Shown one piece after another: positions 6,582 through 13,569 of a stretch of 48,809 nucleotides of DNA (positions are counted from its first letter, which is position 1; each line of letters starts with the position of its first letter). The notes under the pieces are model-generated. The model saw nothing but the letters and a program-made list of their open reading frames with translations. It had not been told where the DNA came from and ran no database searches. Position numbers and translations under genes: made by a program. Source of the stretch: an uncultured Prevotellaceae bacterium (GTDB lineage Bacteria > Bacteroidota > Bacteroidia > Bacteroidales > Bacteroidaceae); NCBI GenBank assembly GCA_902785945.1, contig CADAAR010000017.1:1-48809 (forward strand). Reading direction: 5' to 3'.

Positions 6582-7829
6582 ATGATTAGGGAGTTCTGGG
6601 CTGAGAATTATAAATCGATCCGCGACAAGCAGGTCTTGAATTTTGAATGCAAGGGTAATGATGATTCCATCGTGGCTGTTGATATGGGGAATGGTACATG
6701 GCTGAATAAACTTGGAATTATCTATGGCGCAAACGCGTCGGGGAAATCAAATATTCTGTATGCGTTGCAAAATGTGTTTGATATCCTTTTCGCCTCTCAT
6801 ACAAAAAAGGATGAACTTGTGGATGGAGAGGGGCCTTTTGCATTGCGTAAGGAGGATGCGACAACGCTGTTCGTGTCGTTTTATGCCAATCGGATTAGAT
6901 ACGATTATCAGGTGAAGTACTATCCGAGCTACATTGTTAGCGAGGAACTGTATTATTATCCGAACAATTCGAAGGCATTGTTCTATGAAAGGAGATATAC
7001 ATCGCAGGACACGCAAGCTATCATTAGATTTGGAAACAGCTTAAGGTTGCAGACGAAGACAATTGATGCAATTACTCAGGCTACTTTAAATAATCATTCG
7101 GTACTTTCGACCTTTAATAAGGTGGCCTTAGGTGATGATGCCAGGCCTATAGCAGTTTTATATAACTGGATTAAAACTTATGTCCATGAGGTGAATGGAG
7201 ACTATGTGGGAGAGTTTGCTAGCCAGATGGGAAAGGTCTATAAGGACGAGAAGAGAAAGAAATTTTACTTGCAGTTGCTGAAAAAGGCAGATTTTAACAT
7301 CTTGGATTTTGACTATAGAATTGAGGAAATTTCATTGCGAGAGAATGGTAACATGAGCATTAAACATGAAGATGTGAGATTCTTGAATGCATCGGATGAA
7401 GGTACATTCTACCTGAATGATAGCAGCCAGTCGAAGGGCACAAAGAGATTCCTAATGATCTTGGATTTCCTATATGATATGGTGACTGGAAACCATGTGT
7501 ATATGATGGATGAACTGGATGTAGAGTTGCATTATGATTTGCTGCTTTATTTCCTGAATGTATTCTTGTATAACTCGGATGAATCGCAGCTGATCTTTAC
7601 ATCGCAGGAAATTTTGCTGCTGAAAGAGGAACTTCTGAATGAAAACAGGAATCTTGTGTGGTTTGCAGAGAAATCGATTAACACAGCTGCATCAAAGTTT
7701 ACTCGTGCCGATCAGTTCGGGCTCCATAAGAACTTGTCTCTTTTCCGTTCGTATAAGATCGGAAAACTTGGCGCAGTTCCTTCGCTAGGCTCTTTTCTAG
7801 TGGATTTGAATGAAGAGGAGGACGACTGA
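6582..7829 (+). CDS. RloA/AbiLi-like ATPase of a predicted defence pair
   Basis: A 415-residue SMC/ABC-type ATPase (AAA_15/AAA_21 group). Walker A is GANASGKSN (residues 49-57) after the usual 'F.aeNYkSI' start. A signature-like SQSKGTKRFLMIL lies near residue 285, Walker B/D-loop is YMMDELDVELH, and the H-loop region is LIFTSQEILLL, where Gln replaces the usual His. Its stop TGA overlaps the ATG of the TOPRIM-type partner (TGATG), so the two are translationally coupled. In RloA/RloB and AbiL systems the ATPase is thought to sense phage and control the partner nuclease; here that is inferred from family and operon. The gene is AT-rich and flanked by REP shells. Confidence 0.85.
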   Translation: MIREFWAENYKSIRDKQVLNFECKGNDDSIVAVDMGNGTWLNKLGIIYGANASGKSNILYALQNVFDILFASHTKKDELVDGEGPFALRKEDATTLFVSFYANRIRYDYQVKYYPSYIVSEELYYYPNNSKALFYERRYTSQDTQAIIRFGNSLRLQTKTIDAITQATLNNHSVLSTFNKVALGDDARPIAVLYNWIKTYVHEVNGDYVGEFASQMGKVYKDEKRKKFYLQLLKKADFNILDFDYRIEEISLRENGNMSIKHEDVRFLNASDEGTFYLNDSSQSKGTKRFLMILDFLYDMVTGNHVYMMDELDVELHYDLLLYFLNVFLYNSDESQLIFTSQEILLLKEELLNENRNLVWFAEKSINTAASKFTRADQFGLHKNLSLFRSYKIGKLGAVPSLGSFLVDLNEEEDD

Positions 7830-8443
7830 TGGAAAAAGTGAAGCAGACAACTTTGATACTTGGAGAGGGAATAACGGAGTTCTTTTTCCTTGATTCGTTG
7901 AAGGATGAATATAGGGAGTTGAGACAGGTGAAGCCTAGCTGCCCGAGGAACTCCAGCCTGGAAGATTTGGAGGCTGAGATAGAGAAAGCTATCAGGGACT
8001 ATAACAGAGTGTTTTGTATCATTGATATGGACAATAAACACGAGGGAAAGGACCGGCAGAAATATCTGGCGCTGAAAAAGAAATATCATAAGCAGGTTTT
8101 TAAGGACGATAAGAAAGGAATAGATTGTTATTTGCAGTTTTTTGAGACAGATAGATGTACGGAACTGTTCTTTTTGTACTATTTCAAGTATACGACCAAG
8201 AAGTTTGACTCGTATGATGCTGTGGAGAAGGAGTTGAAAGGATTCTGTGAATACGAGAAACGAATCAAGTTTTTTAGAAGCCATCCACTGCACCCGTATT
8301 TCAAGAAAAAAGGTGGAAGCCTTGAAAAGGCTATAAAGCATGCACTTAAGTCAAAAGTGTATAGGACAACTACAGATTCGGATTGTTCTTTCTCTGAGTT
8401 GGGAGAGATGTTAAATTTGTTGTTGGGGAAAAAAGATGTATGA
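7829..8443 (+). CDS. RloB/AbiLii-like TOPRIM protein, predicted effector of the pair
   Basis: A 204-residue protein. The N terminus TTLILGEGITEFFFLDSL has the TOPRIM Glu (Glu13) and second Glu17. FCIIDMDNKH gives the DxD motif (Asp66, Asp68). The segment TDRCTELFFLYYFKY (107-121) corresponds to the 'npCFElWLLlHF' box that defines RloB (PF13707). The length is usual for RloB. The start ATG overlaps the ATPase stop. A nuclease activity is the family expectation, not shown here. A strong GC hairpin terminator follows at 8508. Confidence 0.85.
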   Translation: MEKVKQTTLILGEGITEFFFLDSLKDEYRELRQVKPSCPRNSSLEDLEAEIEKAIRDYNRVFCIIDMDNKHEGKDRQKYLALKKKYHKQVFKDDKKGIDCYLQFFETDRCTELFFLYYFKYTTKKFDSYDAVEKELKGFCEYEKRIKFFRSHPLHPYFKKKGGSLEKAIKHALKSKVYRTTTDSDCSFSELGEMLNLLLGKKDV

Positions 8444-8507
8444 TGGCGGATGGATGATGTGTTTGAGTTGTGGTTAAAACGCGAATATGGGATAGTGAAG
8501 TAAAATG

Positions 8508-8531
8508 AAAGCCAGCCGGGGGGCTGGCTTT
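8508..8531. terminator. Intrinsic terminator, probably bidirectional
   Basis: A perfect 10-bp stem, AAAGCCAGCC / GGCTGGCTTT, with a GGGG loop and CGTCGTTTT after it. It stands between the RloB-like stop (8443) and the stop of the amidase fragment read from the other strand (8539). Confidence 0.8.
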
Positions 8532-8538
8532 CGTCGTT

Positions 8539-8688
8539 TTAGCGGTTCTCGGGCTGGAGAGAGGCATACTCGGTGGCACATGAGAAGCAAGGACAGTCCT
8601 TGGCGACCCAGGGCAGGTCGCGGTGACCGAGGATGACGGCATCGGGATAGTCGACCTTCAGGCTGCGAAGCAGGTTGAGGAGGATGTG
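8539..8688 (-). pseudogene. C-terminal fragment of a second Amidase_2 gene, cut by a BIME
   Basis: The minus strand encodes about 48 residues, DYPDAVILGHRDLPWVAKD followed by CPCF and a normal end and stop. These closely match the last third of the intact amidase at 4363-4803 (DYPDARILGHNELPHVAKD). The first two thirds, including two zinc His, are missing, and the break coincides with the first base of the BIME at 8689. It is therefore a dead second copy of the HU/smalltalk/amidase type. Translation continuing through the REP gives a longer open frame, but that part is repeat sequence. Confidence 0.85.
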
Positions 8689-8779
8689 TATCACTGGGGC
8701 CTGGCCCCGCTGATAGGTCCCATCTATCACCCGGGCTTGGCCCCAGTGATAGATTTTTGCATCTTTAACGAGGAAAACG
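8689..8779. repeat. BIME B: duplicate of 6288-6378
   Basis: Two REPs, 8689-8717 and 8724-8752, plus the same 27-base flank to 8779. The pair is the same as BIME A except for the central base of the first REP (T here, A there). It truncates the amidase fragment on its left and leads into a small gene with its own promoter on its right. Confidence 0.9.
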
Positions 8780-8802
8780 AACAATAATTAAAAAAGAATT
8801 CG

Positions 8803-8810
8803 TAAATTTG
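8803..8810 (+). promoter_or_regulatory. -7 box for the 66-aa gene
   Basis: TAAATTTG followed by CACG, 26 bases before the ATG at 8837. The matching unit at 6378-6390 lacks this box. Confidence 0.55.
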
Positions 8811-8836
8811 CACGCAGAATAATAATACAGTAGCGT

Positions 8837-9037
8837 ATGACCGAAATGCTTAAACGATATCGTTTGACCTCCAACGAGGAGCCTACTGACGAAATGCTGC
8901 ATGCCCTGATGGAGGATGTGGCCCAGGCTGCACGCGAGTCGAGCGCCAAGGCAGAAGCAGAGAAAAAGCGCAGACTTCAGGCTGTAGCCAAGGAAATTGA
9001 AGAGTGGAAACGGACACACCGATGGTCAGTTGTTTAA
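8837..9037 (+). CDS. Small charged helical protein of unknown function, probably frameshifted near its end
   Basis: 66 residues, starting MTEMLKRYRLTSNEEPTDEM and then a long Ala/Glu/Lys-rich helix (AEAEKKRRLQAVAKEIEEW). I do not recognise a named family, though short 'RYgLTtNEEPTdeML..lM' proteins are common in Prevotella and Bacteroides variable regions. The frame stops at 9035-9037, but the next forward frame continues without a stop as QLFKQYTDDIPEWAKTLVK to TAA 9084-9086. That looks like the natural C terminus, so an indel near 9020 is likely. The gene lies between BIME B and a REP remnant, and in the related shell at 6378-6390 it is deleted. Confidence 0.6.
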   Translation: MTEMLKRYRLTSNEEPTDEMLHALMEDVAQAARESSAKAEAEKKRRLQAVAKEIEEWKRTHRWSVV

Positions 9038-9078
9038 GCAATACACCGACGACATCCCCGAGTGGGCAAAGACGCTGG

Positions 9079-9118
9079 TAAAGTAACTATATGATATTCT
9101 ATCACTGGCCCCAGTGAC
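9079..9118. repeat. REP remnant with 27-base flank shared with 6390-6416
   Basis: TAAAGTAACTATATGATATT and then a decayed palindrome CTATCACTGGCCCCAGTGAC at 9099-9118 whose right arm has lost the terminal TAGG. It closes the unit that starts with BIME B. Confidence 0.8.
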
Positions 9119-9239
9119 TTTGGAAGGAGTTGCAGGGTGGATTTTATTATGGTGATAAAAAGGGACAAATTGTCTCTTTGACTTCAAATTCCATCGAAAA
9201 TGAGGCTTATTACAACTTTTTTTATAGAATAATTTGGAA

Positions 9240-9325
9240 AAAATCTCAAAAAGGTGTAAATTTGCAGCGTCAAAAATCTCAAAAAGGTGTATAATATGGT
9301 AGAGAAAAAATCTCAAAAAGGTGCA
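9240..9325 (+). repeat. Three 19-bp iteron-like repeats across promoter, leader and first codons of the DUF4143 ATPase
   Basis: AAAATCTCAAAAAGGTGTA occurs at 9240-9258 and 9273-9291 without change, and at 9307-9325 with one change (GTGCA). The copies are 33 and 34 bases apart, close to three helical turns. The -7 box TAAATTTG (9257-9264) overlaps the end of copy 1. Copy 2 covers the leader just before the start and copy 3 encodes residues KSQKG of the protein. The arrangement suggests an autoregulatory operator or a target of the ATPase. Confidence 0.75.
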
Positions 9326-10687
9326 AACGACATCGTGATGAAGCGGAAAATATATCAGCAACTCCTTGACTGGAAGGAGAAAAGAAATGGTGAGGTGGCA
9401 CTACTCGTAGAGGGAGCACGACGTATCGGAAAGAGTTATATCGTAGAGGAATTCGGCAAGAATGAGTACGAGTCATATATCCTTATTGACTTCAACAAGG
9501 CTCCCGAGATGGTAAGAGAATGGTTCGACCTCTATCTGGAAGACCTTGACACGCTGTTCCTCTATCTGAGCCAGCACTACAAAGTGAGGCTCCATGAACG
9601 CAAGTCGCTCATTATCCTCGACGAGATACAGTTGTGTCCCAGGGCGAGAGCTGCCATTAAGTTCCTGGTGGCTGATGGCCGATATGACTATATAGAGACA
9701 GGATCGCTGGTAAGCATCAAGAAGAATATGCAAGGCATTGTGCTCCCTTCAGAAGAACGGCCTATTCAGATGTATCCGATGGACTTTGAAGAGTTCCTTT
9801 GGGCTAAAGGTAACGACATGCTAATGGACTTGATAAGGAAAATGTATGCTGAACGGAAGCCGATGGGGCAGGCCTTCCATCGTCAGGCTATGGATGCTTT
9901 CCGTCTCTATATGATAGTGGGAGGAATGCCGCAGGCCGTCAAGAAGTATATTGAGACCAAGGACTTTGATGCCGTAGATGCTGCTAAGCGCGATGTGCTG
10001 ACCATCTATCGTAACGACATCTTCAATTATGCTGGTGATATTGCCGACAAAGTGGTATCTATCTTTGACCAGATTCCTCCTCAGCTCTCCAAACACGAAA
10101 AGAAATTCCGGCTGTCTGCCCTGAAGCCAGGTGCGAAATATCGCGATTGGGACGATGCCTTCTTCTGGCTGAAAGACGCAAGAGTTGTCAACATCTCCTA
10201 CAATTCTACAGAGCCGAACATTGGACTGAAGATGAATGAAGACCGCACTACTTTAAAGTGCTACATGAACGATACGGGCTTATTGATCAGTCACACTTTC
10301 GACGAAAAGGGCATTGTCTCGTCTGAGATATACCAGAAATTGCTCTTTGGAAAGCTGGAAGTGAACGAAGGAATGCTCATTGAGAATATCGTGGCCCAGA
10401 TGCTTACAGCCAGCGGCAACAATCTCTTCTTTTATAGCAAGTCATCAGAGGAAGCCGAGGAACGTATGGAAATCGACTTTCTGCTCCAGAAGGACAAAGT
10501 GACCAGCCGCCACAATATCCGTCCTTTAGAGGTCAAGAGCGGTAAGAACTACACGCTTTCCTCTCTGACGAAGTGTATGAAGAAGTTTGGAGAATACATG
10601 ACCACTCCCACTGTGCTTCATGCAGCCGACTATAAGGTAGAGAATGGCGTAACGTACCTCCCGCTTTATATGACACCGCTATTGTAA
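9296..10687 (+). CDS. AAA ATPase with DUF4143 C terminus
   Basis: 463 residues from ATG 9296. A GTG at 9287 would add three residues, but it lies inside a repeat copy. Walker A is EGARRIGKSYI (39-49) and Walker B is SLIILDEIQLCP, the AAA_14 family (PF13173). The C-terminal half is DUF4143 (PF13635), with 'MEIDFLLQKD' and 'PLEVKSGKNY' forming an Asp ... Glu-x-Lys nuclease-like core. Genes of this type are numerous and often fragmented in Bacteroidales genomes; a role in defence or plasmid/toxin control has been guessed but not shown. It carries its own promoter within iteron-like repeats. It ends exactly where a truncated epimerase begins, so an insertion or deletion joined them. Confidence 0.85.
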   Translation: MVEKKSQKGANDIVMKRKIYQQLLDWKEKRNGEVALLVEGARRIGKSYIVEEFGKNEYESYILIDFNKAPEMVREWFDLYLEDLDTLFLYLSQHYKVRLHERKSLIILDEIQLCPRARAAIKFLVADGRYDYIETGSLVSIKKNMQGIVLPSEERPIQMYPMDFEEFLWAKGNDMLMDLIRKMYAERKPMGQAFHRQAMDAFRLYMIVGGMPQAVKKYIETKDFDAVDAAKRDVLTIYRNDIFNYAGDIADKVVSIFDQIPPQLSKHEKKFRLSALKPGAKYRDWDDAFFWLKDARVVNISYNSTEPNIGLKMNEDRTTLKCYMNDTGLLISHTFDEKGIVSSEIYQKLLFGKLEVNEGMLIENIVAQMLTASGNNLFFYSKSSEEAEERMEIDFLLQKDKVTSRHNIRPLEVKSGKNYTLSSLTKCMKKFGEYMTTPTVLHAADYKVENGVTYLPLYMTPLL

Positions 10688-11083
10688 TATGGCAACTGCC
10701 GCAGGGATTTTACATACGTGGATGATATTGTGGAGGGCGTTTATCGTGTGATGCAGAAGGCTCCGGAGAAGAGAAATGGCGAGGATGGACTTCCCATTCC
10801 TCCGTATGCGGTATATAATATAGGTGGTGGTCAGCCTGAGAACTTGCTGGACTTCGTGCAGATTTTGCAGGAGGAACTCCTTCGTGCTGGTGTCTTGCCT
10901 CCCGACTACGACTTTGAAGCCCACAAGCAACTCGTTCCTATGCAACCTGGTGATGTGCCAACAACCTATGCCGACGCCACCGCCCTCGAGCGTGACTTCG
11001 GCTTCACGCCGAAAATCACCCTCCGCGAAGGCCTCCGTAAATTCGCGGAATGGTACGCTTCGTATTATATATCAAAGATCTAA
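10688..11083 (+). pseudogene. C-terminal fragment of a UDP-glucuronate-epimerase-like SDR
   Basis: About 130 codons without their own start. The fragment begins YGNCRRDFTYVDDIVEGVYR, which is the middle of a CapI-type NAD-dependent UDP-sugar 4-epimerase, and ends with the usual 'TPKITLREGLRKFAEWY'. The NAD-binding GxxGxxG and the YxxxK active site are missing. An in-frame TAA (the ATPase stop) precedes it directly. The nearest start-like codon (GTG 10718) would give a 121-residue stub with no catalytic residues. No 5' part is present upstream, so this is a deletion scar rather than a simple insertion. A REP terminator follows 7 bases after the stop. Confidence 0.85.
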
Positions 11084-11090
11084 TCTCAAA

Positions 11091-11121
11091 CCTATCACTG
11101 GGGCCTGGCCCCAGTGATAGG
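11091..11121. repeat. REP palindrome copy, best-preserved
   Basis: The arms CCTATCACTGGGGCC and GGCCCCAGTGATAGG are perfect complements around a single T. CAAA precedes and TTTTGG follows. I use this copy as the consensus. It lies 7 bases after the epimerase fragment. Confidence 0.93.
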
Positions 11122-11189
11122 TTTTGGGTGTTTTGTTTAATGGATTAAATAAAAATGCTTGAAAATTTGCAAGTTCATTAAATAATTTG

Positions 11190-11197
11190 TATCTTTG
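11190..11197 (+). promoter_or_regulatory. -7 box upstream of the deleted ATPase gene
   Basis: TATCTTTG with a TTTG about 20 bases upstream, 26 bases before ATG 11224. The promoter of the pseudogene looks intact. Confidence 0.5.
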
Positions 11198-11223
11198 CCC
11201 CCGAAATTTCATCATTGTAGCTC

Positions 11224-12046
11224 ATGGATAAGCAGATATTGAAACAGATCCTTCGGGATAACCAGCAAGAGGTGGAACGCTATGTTGTGGAGCCTCGTGA
11301 AATGGTACTAAACGATTTCCCGTGTGATTCGCGCTTTCGATGAATACCTGAGATATGGTGGTCTGCCTGCTGCAGCACTCCTGCCCGCTAAGCGAAACTA
11401 CTTGAGCAGCGTGTATCAGAAGATATACATGGGTGACATCATCGCCCGTAACAAGATTACCAATGTGGCAGGCATCCGTGTGTTGGTGCGCAAGATGGCT
11501 GAGAGCGTTTGTCGCCCCATCTCCTACAACCGCATCAACAATCTCCTGTCGAGTGTTGGAGGAAAACTCAGTCTTGCCACCACCATCAAGTATGTGGAGT
11601 ATTGTGAGGAGGCATGGCTGCTGCTGCGACTCAGGAACTATGCATCGACGCTGGCTGACAAGGAAAGTAACTGTAAGTACTACTTCATCGACACGGGTAT
11701 ACTTGGTTTGTTTCTGATCGATAAGGACGCGATGCTGTTGGAGAACCTAGTGGCTATTCAGCTGTTCCGTATCTATGGCCACGATATTGACAATGGACGC
11801 GTGTTCTTCTACAATGACGGCTGCGAGGTGGATTTTTATATCCCAGATGACGAGTTTGCTATCCAGGTGAGTTATTCGCTGCGTGATGAGGAAACCCGAA
11901 AGCGCGAAACGGAGGCCCTGCAGAAGTTGCCAAACCGTCTGCCTTGCAGAAGAAGACTGATTCTGACCTACGATGAAGAGGAAACCATCAGCGACAAGCA
12001 TGGCACCATCGAGGTGATGCCGGTATGGAAATGGATAAATCGGTGA
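11224..12046 (+). pseudogene. AAA/DUF4143 ATPase gene with internal deletion and frame change
   Basis: The N-terminal 39 codons (MDKQILKQILRDNQQEVERY and on to 'LNDFPC') are a normal start for an AAA ATPase of this family. At about 11322 the sequence jumps to another frame, encoding AFDEYLRYGGLPAAALL and the complete DUF4143 part, ending with NDGCEVDFYIPDD and a 'IQVSYSLRDEETRKRE' segment, stop 12044-12046. Roughly the region with Walker A and B is gone, and the join is out of frame. The C-terminal frame could start at GTG 11324 and give 240 residues, but without an ATPase. It is the third ATPase of this nuclease-like kind in the island. Confidence 0.85.
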
Positions 12047-12103
12047 ACTTTTAATAAATAATAAATAATAAATAATAACTGATGAACTTATGCACAAATT
12101 TTG

Positions 12104-12111
12104 TAATTTTG
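12104..12111 (+). promoter_or_regulatory. -7 box directly before manA (leaderless arrangement)
   Basis: TAATTTTG ends only 4 bases before the ATG at 12116. With the usual ~7-base distance to the transcription start, the mRNA would begin at or just inside the start codon. Confidence 0.5.
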
Positions 12112-12115
12112 TGGC

Positions 12116-13159
12116 ATGGAATTTTATCCGTTATTATTTGAACCGAATCTGAAGACGGTGGTGTGGGGCGGAGAGCAGCTCCGACGCTACAAGGGACTTG
12201 CGGCGAGTGACGAACCTATCGGTGAGAGCTGGGAGGTGAGTGCTGTGCCTTCGGCTGTGAGCGTGATTGCGAATGGCGCCTGGAAAGGAAGTGACCTGGT
12301 ATCGGTGATCGACGCGTTTCCGGAGGAGATCCTGGGGAAGGCGGTCAACGAGAAGTATCAGGGACAGTTGCCGCTGCTGGTGAAGTTTATCGATGCGAAG
12401 AAGGATCTGAGTATCCAGGTGCACCCGAACGATGAGATGGCATTGCGCGAACATGGGAAGATGGGTAAGTCGGAGATGTGGTATATCATCAAGGCTGAGC
12501 CGGGTGCCCACCTCTATGCGGGCTTCAAGCAGGAGATTACACCCAGTGAGTATCAGAAGCGGATTGAGGACGGCAGTATCACGGAGGTGTTGGCCGATCA
12601 TACGGTGAAGGCGGGGGATGTGTTCTACCTGCCTGCAGGACGTGTGCATGCCATCTGTGGCGGGATTATGCTGGCAGAGGTGCAACAGTCGTCGGACGTG
12701 ACGTACCGAATTTTTGACTATAACCGTCCGGACCTGGATGGGAAGCCGCGCGAACTGCATACGGCGTTGGCCTCACAGGCACTCGACTATCACGTGGAGG
12801 CGAACTATCGTACAGAATACGTGGACTCAGAGAACAGGGCGGTGCAGATTATCGACACACCGTATTTCGGTGTCCGCGTGATGGAGATTGTGGAACGGTC
12901 GTTCCACCGCGATTTGAGGAAATATGACAGTTTTGTGATCTCAATGTGTATTGAGGGCGATTGTGAGATCAGGGTGAGGAGCACCGGGGATGTGGTGCTC
13001 CTGAAACAGGGATGGAGCATGCTGGTGCCTGCTGCCATCGCTGATTATGACGTGGTGCCGCTAACGAGCAGGTCGCGTTTGTTGGATGCGTTTATCGACA
13101 ACCGTGCAGATAGTCTTGGTAAACGGGTCAATAAGTTCCTTCACGAACGCTGGCGGTAA
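12116..13159 (+). CDS. manA: Mannose-6-phosphate isomerase (type I)
   Basis: 347 residues. Zinc enzyme converting fructose 6-phosphate and mannose 6-phosphate, feeding GDP-sugar and polysaccharide synthesis. The zinc-ligand motifs are visible: SIQVHPND (Gln and His, about residues 100-105), KSEMWYII (Glu, ~120) and YLPAGRVHAICGG (His, ~180). N-terminal 'FEPNLKTVVWGGEQL' is the typical entry of the Bacteroidetes type. The length fits the short type I form. No other Met is available before residue 100, so the start is secure. The -7 box is only 4 bases upstream. It is the first clearly core gene to the right of the island, and sugar-nucleotide genes follow at 14.6-17.4 kb. Confidence 0.93.
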   Translation: MEFYPLLFEPNLKTVVWGGEQLRRYKGLAASDEPIGESWEVSAVPSAVSVIANGAWKGSDLVSVIDAFPEEILGKAVNEKYQGQLPLLVKFIDAKKDLSIQVHPNDEMALREHGKMGKSEMWYIIKAEPGAHLYAGFKQEITPSEYQKRIEDGSITEVLADHTVKAGDVFYLPAGRVHAICGGIMLAEVQQSSDVTYRIFDYNRPDLDGKPRELHTALASQALDYHVEANYRTEYVDSENRAVQIIDTPYFGVRVMEIVERSFHRDLRKYDSFVISMCIEGDCEIRVRSTGDVVLLKQGWSMLVPAAIADYDVVPLTSRSRLLDAFIDNRADSLGKRVNKFLHERWR

Positions 13160-13180
13160 TACAAATGTCTTGTTGGAAAT

Positions 13181-13266
13181 AAAAACCCCACCCTTGTGTT
13201 AGAGGGTGGGGGTGGGGCGATTATCGCCCTATATAGAAAGGTTAACTCGGTCAAGTAAGTGGTTGA
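13181..13266 (-). ncRNA. Candidate small RNA with own promoter and terminator
   Basis: On the minus strand a -7 box TATCTTTG (13273-13280) is followed by about 85 bases without an ORF and then a strong intrinsic terminator. The terminator stem is CCCCACCCT / AGGGTGGGG (9 bp, plus-strand 13203-13211 and 13186-13194) with an 8-base loop and TTTTT (13181-13185). Just before it is a second perfect hairpin, GGGCGA-TAA-TCGCCC (13215-13229). A TTGC that could be a -33 element is ~23 bases upstream of the box. No minus-strand gene lies nearby that would need this terminator, so a free small RNA is the simplest reading. Expression is not shown. Confidence 0.5.
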
Positions 13267-13272
13267 AGACTG

Positions 13273-13280
13273 CAAAGATA
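13273..13280 (-). promoter_or_regulatory. -7 box of the candidate small RNA
   Basis: Minus strand TATCTTTGCAG. It points away from the fimbrial-type gene and towards manA, but the only thing downstream on this strand is the hairpin/terminator block. Confidence 0.5.
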
Positions 13281-13569
13281 TGAAAAATATTTTATTATTG
13301 CAAGGAATTTGTGATTTATTTGCGTTAAAAAATGTTTATAATATTATCGTATTTAAAATTATGCTAACATATTGTAAATAAATATGTTATTAAATTTTTA
13401 TTTTTTAATTTTGTATATTTTGGCTCATAAATTATTGTGTGTTCACGTGATATTTAAACTTTACACATTTTAGTGTTAAAAACGATAAATTGTTTGGTAG
13501 TTTGGAAAATAATGCGTACCTTTGCCGCAGTGATGTTAATCAGAAGTCGAACTATTAAAGACTCAAACA
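13281..13569 (+). promoter_or_regulatory. AT-rich promoter region of the fimbrial-type lipoprotein gene
   Basis: About 230 bases of strongly AT-rich DNA (13281-13515) with many A/T runs, then TACCTTTG at 13517-13524 and a 45-base leader. Long AT-rich upstream regions are typical of regulated surface-structure genes. I looked for flanking inverted repeats of an invertible promoter and saw none beyond a short imperfect dyad (TTTACAC / GTGTTAAA). Confidence 0.5.

Noticed and set aside
13281-13569. Invertible promoter for the fimbrial-type gene
   Set aside because: No pair of long inverted repeats flanks the -7 box; only a short imperfect dyad was found.
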